The notes under the pieces: model-generated
Seen by the model: the letters and a program-made list of their open reading frames with translations, nothing else
Database searches by the model: none
Told to the model about the DNA's origin: nothing
Assembly: GCF_900105395.1 (NCBI RefSeq)
Contig: NZ_LT629775.1
Coordinates: forward strand, 1,302,001 to 1,366,000
Source of the DNA: Streptomyces sp. TLI_053
GTDB lineage: Bacteria > Actinomycetota > Actinomycetes > Streptomycetales > Streptomycetaceae
Length of the DNA: 64,000 nucleotides
Direction of reading: 5' to 3'
Position numbers and translations under genes: made by a program
Shown: piece by piece, positions 52,406 to 60,746 of the stretch
How the letters are laid out: each line of letters begins with the position of its first letter
Numbering within the stretch: position 1 is the stretch's first letter

Positions 52406-53491
52406 TCAGAGCGGCCAGGGGGCGAGGGCGGTGCGGTCCAGGTCCGCGACCGAGGGGCGGCCCAACAGGGCCATGGTGTGGTCCAGTTCGTCGCGCAGCA
52501 GGTCGAGGACCTGTCCGACGCCGGCCTCGCCGCCGGTGGCCAGGCCCCAGAACACCGGTCGGCCGACCAGGACGGCGCGGGCGCCCAGGGCGAGCGCGAC
52601 GGCGATGTCGGCGCCGCTCCGGACCCCGCCGTCGAGCAGTGCCGGGATGTGCGGCGGCAGGGCGTCGACGACCTCGGGCAGTGCGGCGAGGGCGGGCAGC
52701 ACGCCGTCGAGCTGGCGGCCGCCGTGGTTGGAGACCACGACCGCGTCCACCCCGTGGTCGGCGGCGCGGCGGGCGTCCTCGGCGGTCAGCACGCCCTTGA
52801 GGACCAGCGGCAGCCGGCTGCGTTCGCGGAGCCAGGCGAGGTCGGCCCAGGTCAGGGTGGGGTCGAACTGCTCCCTGGCGTGCTCGGCGATGCCCGAACT
52901 GCCCCGGCTCGCGCGGTGGCTGGCGGCCATCAGGGCGGGGTCAAGGTTCACCGCGCGGATCTCGGGCGGGACGGCGAAGCCGTTGCGCAGGTCGCGCAGC
53001 CGACGGCCGATCCGGGGGGCGTCGACGGTGAGCAGCAGGGCCCGGTAGCCGGCCGCCTCGGCGCGTTCGACCAGGGCGGCGAGGGCTTCCCGGCGGCGCA
53101 GCCAGTAGAGCTGGAGCCAGAGCGGGCCGGTGGCGGCCTCGGCGATGTCCTCCAGGGTGCGGCTGGCGAAGATTCCGGCGACGAGCAGCGCACCGGCCTT
53201 TCCGGCCGCCCGGGCGGTCGCTGTTTCCCCGTCCGGATGGACCAACCGGTGGTAGGCCATCGGGGCAATTCCCACCGGGAGGCGCAGCGTTGCGCCGAGC
53301 AGGTCGACCGCCTGGGCGCACTCGGAGACGTCGACGAGCGCGCGCGGGCGGAACGCATGGCGTCCGAACATTTCCCGGTTCGCCGCCGCGGTGCGTTCCG
53401 CACCACTGCCGCCTTCGACGAAGTCCCAGATTTCCGGGGGAAGTTGATCGCGGGCCGCGCGTTCGATCCCGGCCAGTCCAAGTGGTGCCAC
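52406..53491 (-). CDS. hmo: FMN-dependent alpha-hydroxyacid oxidase, 4-hydroxymandelate oxidase-like
   Basis: 361 residues from GTG 53491, five bases after GAGGA; the frame is open to 53674 and beyond, but that stretch is promoter-like DNA. The TIM-barrel residues of the family are present: Tyr129 in LQLYW, Lys232 (LVLKG), His256 and Arg259 in SNHGGRQLDG, and DGGVRSGADI for FMN phosphate. The family oxidises L-2-hydroxyacids; in glycopeptide-type clusters Hmo makes 4-hydroxybenzoylformate from 4-hydroxymandelate. The HmaS-like and HpgT-like genes in the same cluster support that role. Glycolate/lactate oxidase is the alternative. Confidence 0.85.
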   Translation of the reverse strand: MAPLGLAGIERAARDQLPPEIWDFVEGGSGAERTAAANREMFGRHAFRPRALVDVSECAQAVDLLGATLRLPVGIAPMAYHRLVHPDGETATARAAGKAGALLVAGIFASRTLEDIAEAATGPLWLQLYWLRRREALAALVERAEAAGYRALLLTVDAPRIGRRLRDLRNGFAVPPEIRAVNLDPALMAASHRASRGSSGIAEHAREQFDPTLTWADLAWLRERSRLPLVLKGVLTAEDARRAADHGVDAVVVSNHGGRQLDGVLPALAALPEVVDALPPHIPALLDGGVRSGADIAVALALGARAVLVGRPVFWGLATGGEAGVGQVLDLLRDELDHTMALLGRPSVADLDRTALAPWPL

Positions 53492-53562
53492 GGGCGTCCT
53501 CGTTCCCGGACCGGCCGCGTTCGGACCGGCCCACGGATCGGCAGCGTAGGAGGTCTGGACCT

Positions 53563-53608
53563 GATTGGTATAGACCTTGATTTGACCAATCGTCTGTGCA
53601 ATCGTCTG
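53563..53608. promoter_or_regulatory. Divergent regulatory region with inverted and direct repeats
   Basis: Within the AT-richer gap 53492-53702, GATTGGT (53563-53569) and ACCAATC (53585-53591) form an inverted repeat over 15 bases, and CAATCGTCTG occurs twice (53587-53596 and 53599-53608) with a 12-base period. Overlapping direct and inverted elements between two divergent biosynthetic genes suggest an activator or repressor site. No cluster regulator gene is in the window. Confidence 0.6.
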
Positions 53609-53702
53609 GCAACGGAATTGGACGTATTGCCTGGTGTCGGCCACGGCCCGGGAAAGTAGCGACCAAGTGTCCATGACAAATCTCCTCACGTGTGGAGTGG
53701 CG

Positions 53703-55127
53703 TTGACCGGCTTTTCCTCTTCTTCACCGGCGCCCTTCTCACCCCCGCACGCCGATGCTCCCGCCGACTGGGTCGACCGGGTGCTGCTGGCCGGACCCGG
53801 GGGTGAGGAGTGCCTCCGCTTCGGCACACCCGTCGACCGCGACGCCCTGCGCGCGCTGGTCGCCGAGCAGGCCGAACGACTGGCCTCGGCCGGGCTCGGC
53901 CCGGGCGGCACCGCCGCCCTGCGGCTGCCGCCCTCGCTGGGCTTCGTCGCCGTGCTCCTGGCCGCCTGGCGGCTGGGGGCCCAGGTGGCACTGCTCGACC
54001 ACCGGCTGACCGAGCACGAGGTCGAGCAGGCGGTCGCCCGGCTGCGCCCGCAGGTGCTGGTCGGCTCTGCCGGGCGGCCCGCGGCGTCCGCCCTGCGCGG
54101 CTACTCCGTGGTCGACCCGGTGGCCGTGCAGCGGCCCGACGGCCGCCCCGCCGGGACCGGCCACGCGCTGGTCCAGCTCAGCTCGGGCTCGACCGGACCG
54201 GCCAAGGTGATCGCCCGCACCGCGAGCGACCTGATCCGCGAACTCGACTGCTACCGGAGGCTGGTGACGTTCCCCGGCGAGGGCGAGCGGGTGGTCCTGC
54301 TGTCCTCGGTGGTGCACGTGCTCGGCCTGGTCGGCGGGCTGCTCAACAGTCTGCACGCGCGCGCGCCGCTCACCGTCCCGGACCGGATGACGGCGGCCGG
54401 CATCCTCGGCACGGTCGCCGCCGACGACCGCCCGACCACCGTGATCGGGGTGCCGTTCCACGCCGAACTGCTGGCCGGCGCGAGCGATCCGCCGGAACTC
54501 CCGCAGCTGCGGCGCATGGTGGTCGCCGGCGAACTGGTCCGGCCCGGCCTGACCGAGACCTTCACCGCCCGCTACGGCGTGCCGCTCGGCACCATGTACG
54601 GGATGACCGAGCTCGGGGTGATCGCCACCGACCTGGACGGCACCCTGCACCCGGCCAAGCAGCCCGTGCACGGCATGGAACTGCGGCTCGTCGACGGCGA
54701 ACTGCGGCTCCGCACCGCCGCCTCCCCCTACCCGGGGCTCGACGACCCGACCCGCTGGGCGGACGGCTGGCTGCACACCCGTGACGCCGCCACCCTCGAC
54801 CCCGGCACCGGCCGGGTCACCGTACTCGGCCGCCGGGACTCGCAGGTCTCGATCGGCGGCCTCAAGGTCGACCTCACCGAGGTCGAGCAGACCCTCGCCG
54901 CGCTCCCCCACGTCCGGGAGGCCGTCGTGGTCTTCGACGAGGGCGCGATCGAGGCCTACCTCTCCGCCGAGGACGGCGCCGACCGGGCGCTCGTCCAGGA
55001 CGGGCTCGCCCGGCAGCTGGCCGCCTACAAGCGGCCGCGCCGGCTCGCCTTCCTCCCCCAGCTCCCCCGTACCGCCACCGGCAAACTGCTGCGCGACCCG
55101 GCCGCCCTGCGCGCCGCCGCCGGCTGA
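53703..55127 (+). CDS. AMP-forming acyl/aryl ligase
   Basis: 474 residues from TTG 53703, five bases after GGAG; ATG 53673 is an alternative without a ribosome site. ANL-family motifs: LSSGSTGPAKVIARTA (P-loop), YGMTELG, DGWLHTRDAATLD with GRRDSQVSIGGLKVDLTEVE (hinge), and Lys in RTATGKLLRDP. It activates a carboxylate as adenylate and transfers it to CoA or, given the ACP genes immediately downstream, to a carrier protein. It is somewhat short at the N-terminus. Substrate not deducible; an aryl acid or fatty acid is likely. Confidence 0.88.
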   Translation: MTGFSSSSPAPFSPPHADAPADWVDRVLLAGPGGEECLRFGTPVDRDALRALVAEQAERLASAGLGPGGTAALRLPPSLGFVAVLLAAWRLGAQVALLDHRLTEHEVEQAVARLRPQVLVGSAGRPAASALRGYSVVDPVAVQRPDGRPAGTGHALVQLSSGSTGPAKVIARTASDLIRELDCYRRLVTFPGEGERVVLLSSVVHVLGLVGGLLNSLHARAPLTVPDRMTAAGILGTVAADDRPTTVIGVPFHAELLAGASDPPELPQLRRMVVAGELVRPGLTETFTARYGVPLGTMYGMTELGVIATDLDGTLHPAKQPVHGMELRLVDGELRLRTAASPYPGLDDPTRWADGWLHTRDAATLDPGTGRVTVLGRRDSQVSIGGLKVDLTEVEQTLAALPHVREAVVVFDEGAIEAYLSAEDGADRALVQDGLARQLAAYKRPRRLAFLPQLPRTATGKLLRDPAALRAAAG

Positions 55128-55158
55128 GGCGGGCGCGCCGCGACCCGGCGCGCCCGCC
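55128..55158 (+). terminator. Hairpin directly after the ligase stop
   Basis: GGCGGGCGCGCC pairs exactly with GGCGCGCCCGCC across seven bases, beginning at the base after the stop codon. It may attenuate transcription between the ligase and the ACP operon (223-nt gap). Confidence 0.6.
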
Positions 55159-55350
55159 CGCACGCCGACCCACGCCACCGGGCGGGACCTCGCGTCCCGG
55201 CCGCCACGAACCACCCGGAAGGGCCGGGCGGGATTCCCCGACGGGCAGCCAGAACCTGCCCGCGGGCACCCGGGTCCGCCCCGAAGGACGGCTTTCCCCT
55301 CCCCGACGACCCCGTGCGCACCGCCTGCGCCCGGGCACAAGGAGCTCACC

Positions 55351-55626
55351 ATGCAGGACCGCATCCGCGCGTTCGTCCTCGCCGCACTGGCCGAGATGCA
55401 GTACGACGTCGAGGGCGTCACCGGCGACACCGACCTCGGGCCGGCCGGCCTGGACCTGGAGTCGCTCGCCCTCGCCGACCTCTCCGTCCAGGTCGAGGAC
55501 GAGTTCGGGGTCAAGTTCGACCTCGACGAGATGGAGACCACCGCGCTGATGACGCTCGACCAGTTCACCGCCGACGTCGAGGCCCGGATCACCGCCGCCA
55601 CCGCCACCTCGGGCAGCCCGGCGTGA
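55351..55626 (+). CDS. Acyl carrier protein
   Basis: 91 residues. The phosphopantetheine Ser is in GLDLESLALADL; the C-terminal helix EFGVKFDLDEMETTALMTLD is typical. AAGGAG precedes ATG 55351. It heads a run of coupled genes (ACP, second ACP, KAS, chain-length-factor-like). Confidence 0.92.
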   Translation: MQDRIRAFVLAALAEMQYDVEGVTGDTDLGPAGLDLESLALADLSVQVEDEFGVKFDLDEMETTALMTLDQFTADVEARITAATATSGSPA

Positions 55627-55952
55627 CCGACCTCGCCCGCCCCGACCGGGCCGAGGTCCTGGAGATGCTCGCGGCGTTCGGGCAGCGCGCCGCCGAGGAC
55701 GTGCCCGACGAACTCGGCTCGCTCGAACTCACCTGGCTGATAGCCGAGTTCGAGCAGCGCTACGGCATCGAGCCGGATCTGGACGACGAGGCGTTCGAGG
55801 CCGTCCGGACGGTGGACGACGCCGTCGCGGTGTTCCGCGCGGCCGTCCTCGCGGCCGGCGGCGGTACTTCCGCCGCGCCCTCCGACAGCGCCGGCCCGGA
55901 CCGCACCGACGCCGCCGACGCCGCCGTCACCGCGGGAGCCGCGCGGCCATGA
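55623..55952 (+). CDS. Second acyl carrier protein with disordered tail
   Basis: 109 residues from GTG 55623, overlapping the first ACP by 4 nt. DVPDELGSLELTWLIAEFEQ contains the carrier Ser in LGSLEL. It is followed by an Ala/Asp-rich tail of about 35 residues. Tandem ACPs usually raise flux or hold different intermediates. It overlaps the KAS start by 4 nt. Confidence 0.85.
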   Translation: MTDLARPDRAEVLEMLAAFGQRAAEDVPDELGSLELTWLIAEFEQRYGIEPDLDDEAFEAVRTVDDAVAVFRAAVLAAGGGTSAAPSDSAGPDRTDAADAAVTAGAARP

Positions 55953-57070
55953 ACCGCCACGCCCCGACCGCCGTCCGGCCCGTGGTGACCGGCGTCGGCG
56001 TGCTCAGCGCCGCCGGCGACGGGACCACCGCGCTGGCCGAGGCCGTCGTGCACGGCAAGGCCGCGTTCGGCCCGGTCACCCGGTTCGACGTCTCCGCCCG
56101 CCGCACCACCCGCGCCGCGCTGCTGCCCGAACCGCGTCCGCTCGCCGACGCGGTGCTCGCCGCCGTCGGCCAGGCCTGCCGAGGGGCCGGCCTGGACCCG
56201 GCCGGTCCCGACGGCGGCCCGCCCGTGCTGCTCGCCCTCCACAGCGACCGGCACACCAGGACGGCCCTGGCCGAGGTCTCCGCCGGGACCACCGCCCGCT
56301 GGGGCGGCCCGGGGGTGCTGCGCGCCTACACCGGCGCCTGCGTGGCCGCCGGAACGGCCGTCGCGGACGCCGCCCGGCTGGTCGCCACCGGACGTCGGGA
56401 CCGGGTCCTGGTCGCCGCCGGACACCTGGTCGAACCGGGCGTCTTCGCCGCTTTCGACGCCGGCCGGGCCCTCGCCCGGGACGGCGCGCTGCGCCCGTTC
56501 AGCACCGGCCGCAGCGGCACCCTGCTCGGTGACGCGGCGGTCGCCGTGCTGGTCGAGGCCGAGCCGGAGGCCGAACGGCGCGGCGCCCCCGTGCTGGCCC
56601 GGCTGGCCGGCTGGGGCCGGGCCGGCGACGCCCACCACGTCTGCCGCCCCGAACCCGAGGGCGACGGCGTGGCCCGGGCGATCGAGGCCGCGCTCGGCCG
56701 GGCCGGGATCGCGCCGGAGGAGGTCGACTACGTCAACGCCAACGGCACCGGCTCGACCCTCTCCGACCACGCCGAGGCCCTCGCCCTGCGGCGGGTCTTC
56801 GGCCGGCACACCGACCGACTGCCGGTCAGCTCCAGCAAGGCCGTGCACGGCCACGCGCTGGAGGCCTCGGCACTGCTCGAACTCGTCGTCACCATCGGCG
56901 CGTTGACCGACGGCCTGCTGCCGGTCAACGCCGGCTGGCTGGGCCCGGACCCGGACATCGGCCTGGACCTCGTCCTGGACGGTCCGCGTACCGCCCGGCC
57001 GCGCTACGCGCTCACCCTCAACTCCGCCTTCGGCGGCGCCAACACCGCACTCCTGGTGGCCGCCCGATGA
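55949..57070 (+). CDS. Beta-ketoacyl synthase with Cys-Asn-His active site
   Basis: 373 residues, shorter than the usual 410. Cys131 (YTGACVAAG) and the second His (His302 in KAVHGHALEAS) are conserved, but the first histidine of NAHGTGT is Asn265 (VNANGTGS). In KAS I/II that His helps malonyl decarboxylation, so this enzyme may condense poorly, act with an altered mechanism, or only transfer acyl chains. It pairs by ATGA overlap with a chain-length-factor-like gene, echoing KS/CLF pairs of type II systems. Confidence 0.85.
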   Translation: MNRHAPTAVRPVVTGVGVLSAAGDGTTALAEAVVHGKAAFGPVTRFDVSARRTTRAALLPEPRPLADAVLAAVGQACRGAGLDPAGPDGGPPVLLALHSDRHTRTALAEVSAGTTARWGGPGVLRAYTGACVAAGTAVADAARLVATGRRDRVLVAAGHLVEPGVFAAFDAGRALARDGALRPFSTGRSGTLLGDAAVAVLVEAEPEAERRGAPVLARLAGWGRAGDAHHVCRPEPEGDGVARAIEAALGRAGIAPEEVDYVNANGTGSTLSDHAEALALRRVFGRHTDRLPVSSSKAVHGHALEASALLELVVTIGALTDGLLPVNAGWLGPDPDIGLDLVLDGPRTARPRYALTLNSAFGGANTALLVAAR

Positions 57071-57615
57071 CCGCGCTGCGCATCCTCGCCGAGGCCGCCT
57101 GGCCCGACCCCGAGGCCGACGGGCCCGAGCAACTGCCGCCGCTGCCGGGCTTCTCCGCGTCCAGCTTCAACCCGCTGGTGGCCGAGACCGCCGAGCGCTG
57201 CCTGCGGGCCCGGCACGGCACCGCCCCCGCGCCCGGCCGGACGGCACTGCTGCTGGCCAGCGCGAGCGGCGACCTCGCCACCGCCCGGGCCATCGAGGAG
57301 GCCGCCGCCGACACCGCCCGGCGGATGCCCCCGCTGCTGTTCTTCCAGTCCAACCCGAACGCCGTGCTCGGCCACATCGCCGCCCGCTGGGGCCTGACCG
57401 GCCCGGTGGTGGCGATCTGCCCGCGCCAGCCCCCGCCGCCCGGACGGGTCCCCCAGGACGCGCTGGACCTGGCGGAACTGCTGCTCGCCGACGGCGACGC
57501 CGACCAGGTGCTCGTCATCGCCGCCGAGCAGGCCGACGACGACGCCCACGACCGCGGCACCGACCGCCCCGACCGCACCGACCGGGCGGTGGCCCTGCTG
57601 GTCACCACCGCCTGA
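57067..57615 (+). CDS. Short ketosynthase-like protein (chain-length-factor-like)
   Basis: 182 residues. LLLASASGDLATARAIEEAA and FFQSNPNAVLGHIAARWGLT resemble the N-terminal ketosynthase-like domain found in stand-alone form in aryl-polyene-type clusters. The nucleophile position has Cys in VVAICPRQ but the rest of a KS is absent. It probably forms a heterodimer with the preceding KAS. A Asp/Arg repeat lies near the C-terminus. Confidence 0.7.
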   Translation: MTALRILAEAAWPDPEADGPEQLPPLPGFSASSFNPLVAETAERCLRARHGTAPAPGRTALLLASASGDLATARAIEEAAADTARRMPPLLFFQSNPNAVLGHIAARWGLTGPVVAICPRQPPPPGRVPQDALDLAELLLADGDADQVLVIAAEQADDDAHDRGTDRPDRTDRAVALLVTTA

Positions 57616-57764
57616 CCCGGATCTCGAACCGACCGGAGCACCGACCCGAACCCGCCGAACGCCCCGCCCCACCCCCTGCGCACCCAGCGGCACGAGCGGT
57701 CCCCCGCCCGCCGCGTCCCGCCGCAGCACGCCCGCACGCCCGCACCTCGGGAGGGATCCACCCC

Positions 57765-59411
57765 GTGAGCATCCGCAGTATCCGCACCCTGCTGGCGGAC
57801 GACCCGGCCGTCGGCGCCGGCAACGTCCTCACCCGCCGCGTCGAACTCGGCCTCGGCCTCGACGAGCCGCTGCTGACCTTCGACACCCCGGTCGACGACC
57901 ACCCCGCCTGGCACCCGCTGACCCTCACCGAGCTGGACCGCGCCGTCCGGGCCCGGGCCGCCGCCCTGCACGCCCTCGGCATCGGCCGCCGCGACCCGGT
58001 CGTGGTGTACGCCGGCGACGCCGCCGACCAGGTCCTCGCCTTCCTCGCGCTGGCCCGGATCGGCGCCATCCCCGCGCTGCTCAACCCCAACCTGGACGGT
58101 GAGCGGGCCGCCCGCTACATCGCCAAGCTCGGCCCGGTCGGCGTCCTCGCCGACCCGCCGCACCTGGCCGCACTGGCCGGCCACGAGACCGGCGCCCCCG
58201 CGCTGCCGGAGATCGCGACGCTCGGCGCCGGCGACCCCGCGGCCGCCCCCGCGCCCTACCGGCACTCGGCCGACGACCCGGTGGCGATCACCCACTCCTC
58301 CGGCACCACCGGCCTCCCCAAGGCCGTCGTCCACTCGCACGCGAGCCTCTACGCGGCGATCCGCCACCGCGCCCGGCTGCCCCGCCCGCAGGGACAGGAG
58401 CGGATGCTCAGCGCGCTGCCCGCCCCGCACGCCGCCACCCTGATCGCGGTCAACCTCTCGCTCGCCTCGCACACCCAACTCGCCGTGCTCTCCAGCCAGT
58501 CCGGCGCCGGAGTGCTGGACGCGATCGAGCAGTGGCGCCCCAGCGGTGTGGTCGGCTTCGCCGCCACCTGGGCCGAGCTCGCCCACCACGACCTCACCGC
58601 CAGGCAGTTGGACTCCGTCGCACTCTGGTGGAACACCGGCGACTGCGCCCACGAGGTGCACATCCGCCGCCTCGTCGCCGCCGGCAGCCGTGAGTCGGTG
58701 ACCCGCGAGGGCCGGGTCAGGGTGCCGGGATCGCTGTTCGTGGACGGCCTCGGCTCCACCGAGATGGGCCACTCGCACTTCTTCATCACCCACGGACCCG
58801 GCACCGAGCGCTACGGCCGCTGCGTCGGCCGCCCGCACGCGTTCGTCGACTGCGAGCTGGTCGGCCCGGACGGCGAGCCGCTCGGCCCCGGCGAGGTCGG
58901 CGAACTCGCCACCACCTCACCGACCCTGGCGCTCGGCTACTGGAACGACTCGGCCACCACCTACCGCACCCGGCTCCGCGGCCGCTTCCTCACCGGCGAC
59001 CTCATGTACCGGGACGAGGAGGGCTACTACTACCACGTCGACCGGGCCGTCGACTCGGTCGAACTCGGCGACGGCAAGCGGCTGTTCACCGCCATGTCGG
59101 AGGAACGGGTGCTGGCCGCCCACCCCGACGTGCTGGACTGCACCGTGGTCGCGGTGCGCGACGGCGACCGGGTGGTCACCGATGTGCTGCTGGTCCTCGC
59201 CGCCGGCGCCGACCCGGACACCGACCGCACCGCGAGCGTCACCGCCGCCCTGGACTCCGCCGCCGCGGCCACCGTCCGCCAGGTGCTCGTGGTCGGCGGG
59301 GACGACATCCCGCTCGGCCCGACCGGCAAGGTCCGCAAGGTGCTGCTGCGGCAGCGCTACCTCGACTCGGTCGCCGCCGCGCCCGTCGCCGCCGCGGTGG
59401 CCGCCCGATGA
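57765..59411 (+). CDS. AMP-forming acyl-CoA synthetase / ligase
   Basis: 548 residues from GTG 57765 (GGGAGGGATC upstream). Complete ANL enzyme: ITHSSGTTGLPKAVVHSHAS, GLGSTEMGHSHF, RFLTGDLMYRDEEGYYYHVD, and the C-terminal Lys in LGPTGKVRKVLL. It activates a carboxylic acid for the downstream KAS. It differs from the 53.7-kb ligase and so probably handles another acid. A 149-nt gap without visible features precedes it. Confidence 0.9.
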   Translation: MSIRSIRTLLADDPAVGAGNVLTRRVELGLGLDEPLLTFDTPVDDHPAWHPLTLTELDRAVRARAAALHALGIGRRDPVVVYAGDAADQVLAFLALARIGAIPALLNPNLDGERAARYIAKLGPVGVLADPPHLAALAGHETGAPALPEIATLGAGDPAAAPAPYRHSADDPVAITHSSGTTGLPKAVVHSHASLYAAIRHRARLPRPQGQERMLSALPAPHAATLIAVNLSLASHTQLAVLSSQSGAGVLDAIEQWRPSGVVGFAATWAELAHHDLTARQLDSVALWWNTGDCAHEVHIRRLVAAGSRESVTREGRVRVPGSLFVDGLGSTEMGHSHFFITHGPGTERYGRCVGRPHAFVDCELVGPDGEPLGPGEVGELATTSPTLALGYWNDSATTYRTRLRGRFLTGDLMYRDEEGYYYHVDRAVDSVELGDGKRLFTAMSEERVLAAHPDVLDCTVVAVRDGDRVVTDVLLVLAAGADPDTDRTASVTAALDSAAAATVRQVLVVGGDDIPLGPTGKVRKVLLRQRYLDSVAAAPVAAAVAAR

Positions 59412-60670
59412 GCGCCGGACGCCGCCCGGGCGCCGTGGTCACCGGCATCGGCCTGGTCACCCCGCTCGGCCGAAAGCCCGCCGAGGTCTTCGACGCCCTC
59501 ACCGCGGGCCGCTCCGGCATCCGCGCCGTCCCCGAGGGCCACGCCGCCCACGGCTGGCTGAACGCCGCCGGCATCGCCCCGGCGATCGACGGCCGCGAGG
59601 TGCTGCCGCCCACCGAGACCCGCTGCGTGGACCGCTTCGTGCTGCTCGCCCTGGCGGCCGCCGACGACGCCCTGGCCGACGCCGGTCTGGTCGTCGGCCG
59701 GGACGCCGACCCGCACCGCACCGCCGTGGTGCTGGCCACCGGCGGCGGAGGCCTGGAGACCTTCGAGCAGCAGTCTCAGCGGCGCACGGAACGCGGCCGC
59801 CCCGGCGTCAGCCCCTACCTGCTGCCCGGCATGCTCTCCAACATGGCCACCGCCCGGATCGCCATCAAGCACGGCATCCGCGGCTTCAGCACGGCCATCG
59901 TCACCGCCTGCGCGGCCGGCGCCCAGGCCGTCGCCGAGGGCCTGCGCCTGATCCGCTCCGGCGACGCCGACGTGGTGGTGTGCGGCGGCACCGAATCCTC
60001 GCTGCACCCCACCATCGCCGCCGCTTTCACCAACGCCCGTGCCCTGGCCTCCGGCTGGGACGACCCCGGGCAGGCCAGCCGGCCGTTCGACAGCCGCCGC
60101 AACGGCTTCGTCCTGGGCGAGGGCAGCGCGGTACTGATCCTGGAGAGCCCCGAGCACGCCGCCGCCCGCGGCGCCGCCGGTTACGCCGAACTCACCGGCT
60201 GGGGTGCCTCCACCGACGCGCACCACCCGACCATGCCGCGCCCCGACGGCGCGGGCGCCGCCGACGCGATGCGCTCCGCCCTCGCCAACGCGGGGCTGGG
60301 CCCGTCCGACATCGGCTACGTCAACGCCCACGGCACCGGCACCAAGCTCGGCGACGTCGCCGAGACCGCCGCCCTGCGGGCCGTCTTCGGCGGACACACC
60401 CCCGCAGTCAGCTCCACCAAGGGAGCAACCGGTCATCTGCTGGGCGCCGCAGGCGCGTTGGAGGCAGCGGTCACCGCCCTGGCGGTGGCCCGGGGGACGC
60501 TGCCACCGACCGTCAACCTCAACGAGCCGGACCCGGCCTGCGACCTGGACCACGTCCGGGGCGCGGCCCGCACCGGCCCGCTCACCGCGGCCCTGAGCAA
60601 CGCCTTCGCCTTCGGCGGGCACAACCTCAGCCTGGTCTTCGAGCCCGCCTCCACCCCGTCCCTCCGCTGA
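59408..60670 (+). CDS. Beta-ketoacyl-ACP synthase II
   Basis: 420 residues, full length. Cys168 (TACAAGAQA), His308 (NAHGTGTKLGD) and His343 (KGATGHLLGAAGA) form the complete Cys-His-His triad; GFVLGEGSAVLILE is conserved. It decarboxylates malonyl-ACP and condenses it with an acyl chain. Coupled to the ligase by an ATGA overlap. This is the complete condensing enzyme of the cluster. Confidence 0.93.
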   Translation: MSAGRRPGAVVTGIGLVTPLGRKPAEVFDALTAGRSGIRAVPEGHAAHGWLNAAGIAPAIDGREVLPPTETRCVDRFVLLALAAADDALADAGLVVGRDADPHRTAVVLATGGGGLETFEQQSQRRTERGRPGVSPYLLPGMLSNMATARIAIKHGIRGFSTAIVTACAAGAQAVAEGLRLIRSGDADVVVCGGTESSLHPTIAAAFTNARALASGWDDPGQASRPFDSRRNGFVLGEGSAVLILESPEHAAARGAAGYAELTGWGASTDAHHPTMPRPDGAGAADAMRSALANAGLGPSDIGYVNAHGTGTKLGDVAETAALRAVFGGHTPAVSSTKGATGHLLGAAGALEAAVTALAVARGTLPPTVNLNEPDPACDLDHVRGAARTGPLTAALSNAFAFGGHNLSLVFEPASTPSLR

Positions 60671-60746
60671 CGCCGCAACCGCGCCGCAGCACGCGGACAT
60701 CCGGGCCAGGCCACTCGTCAACTCGCGATCCCCCGGGGAGATCCCG

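Noticed and set aside
53492..53674. N-terminal extension of the FMN oxidase to ATG 53674, which has a good ribosome-site-like GAGGAG
   Set aside because: Hmo-type enzymes start at the equivalent of GTG 53491, the extension is AT-rich with promoter-like repeats, and it would overlap the divergent ligase start. A short upstream-initiated product cannot be excluded.
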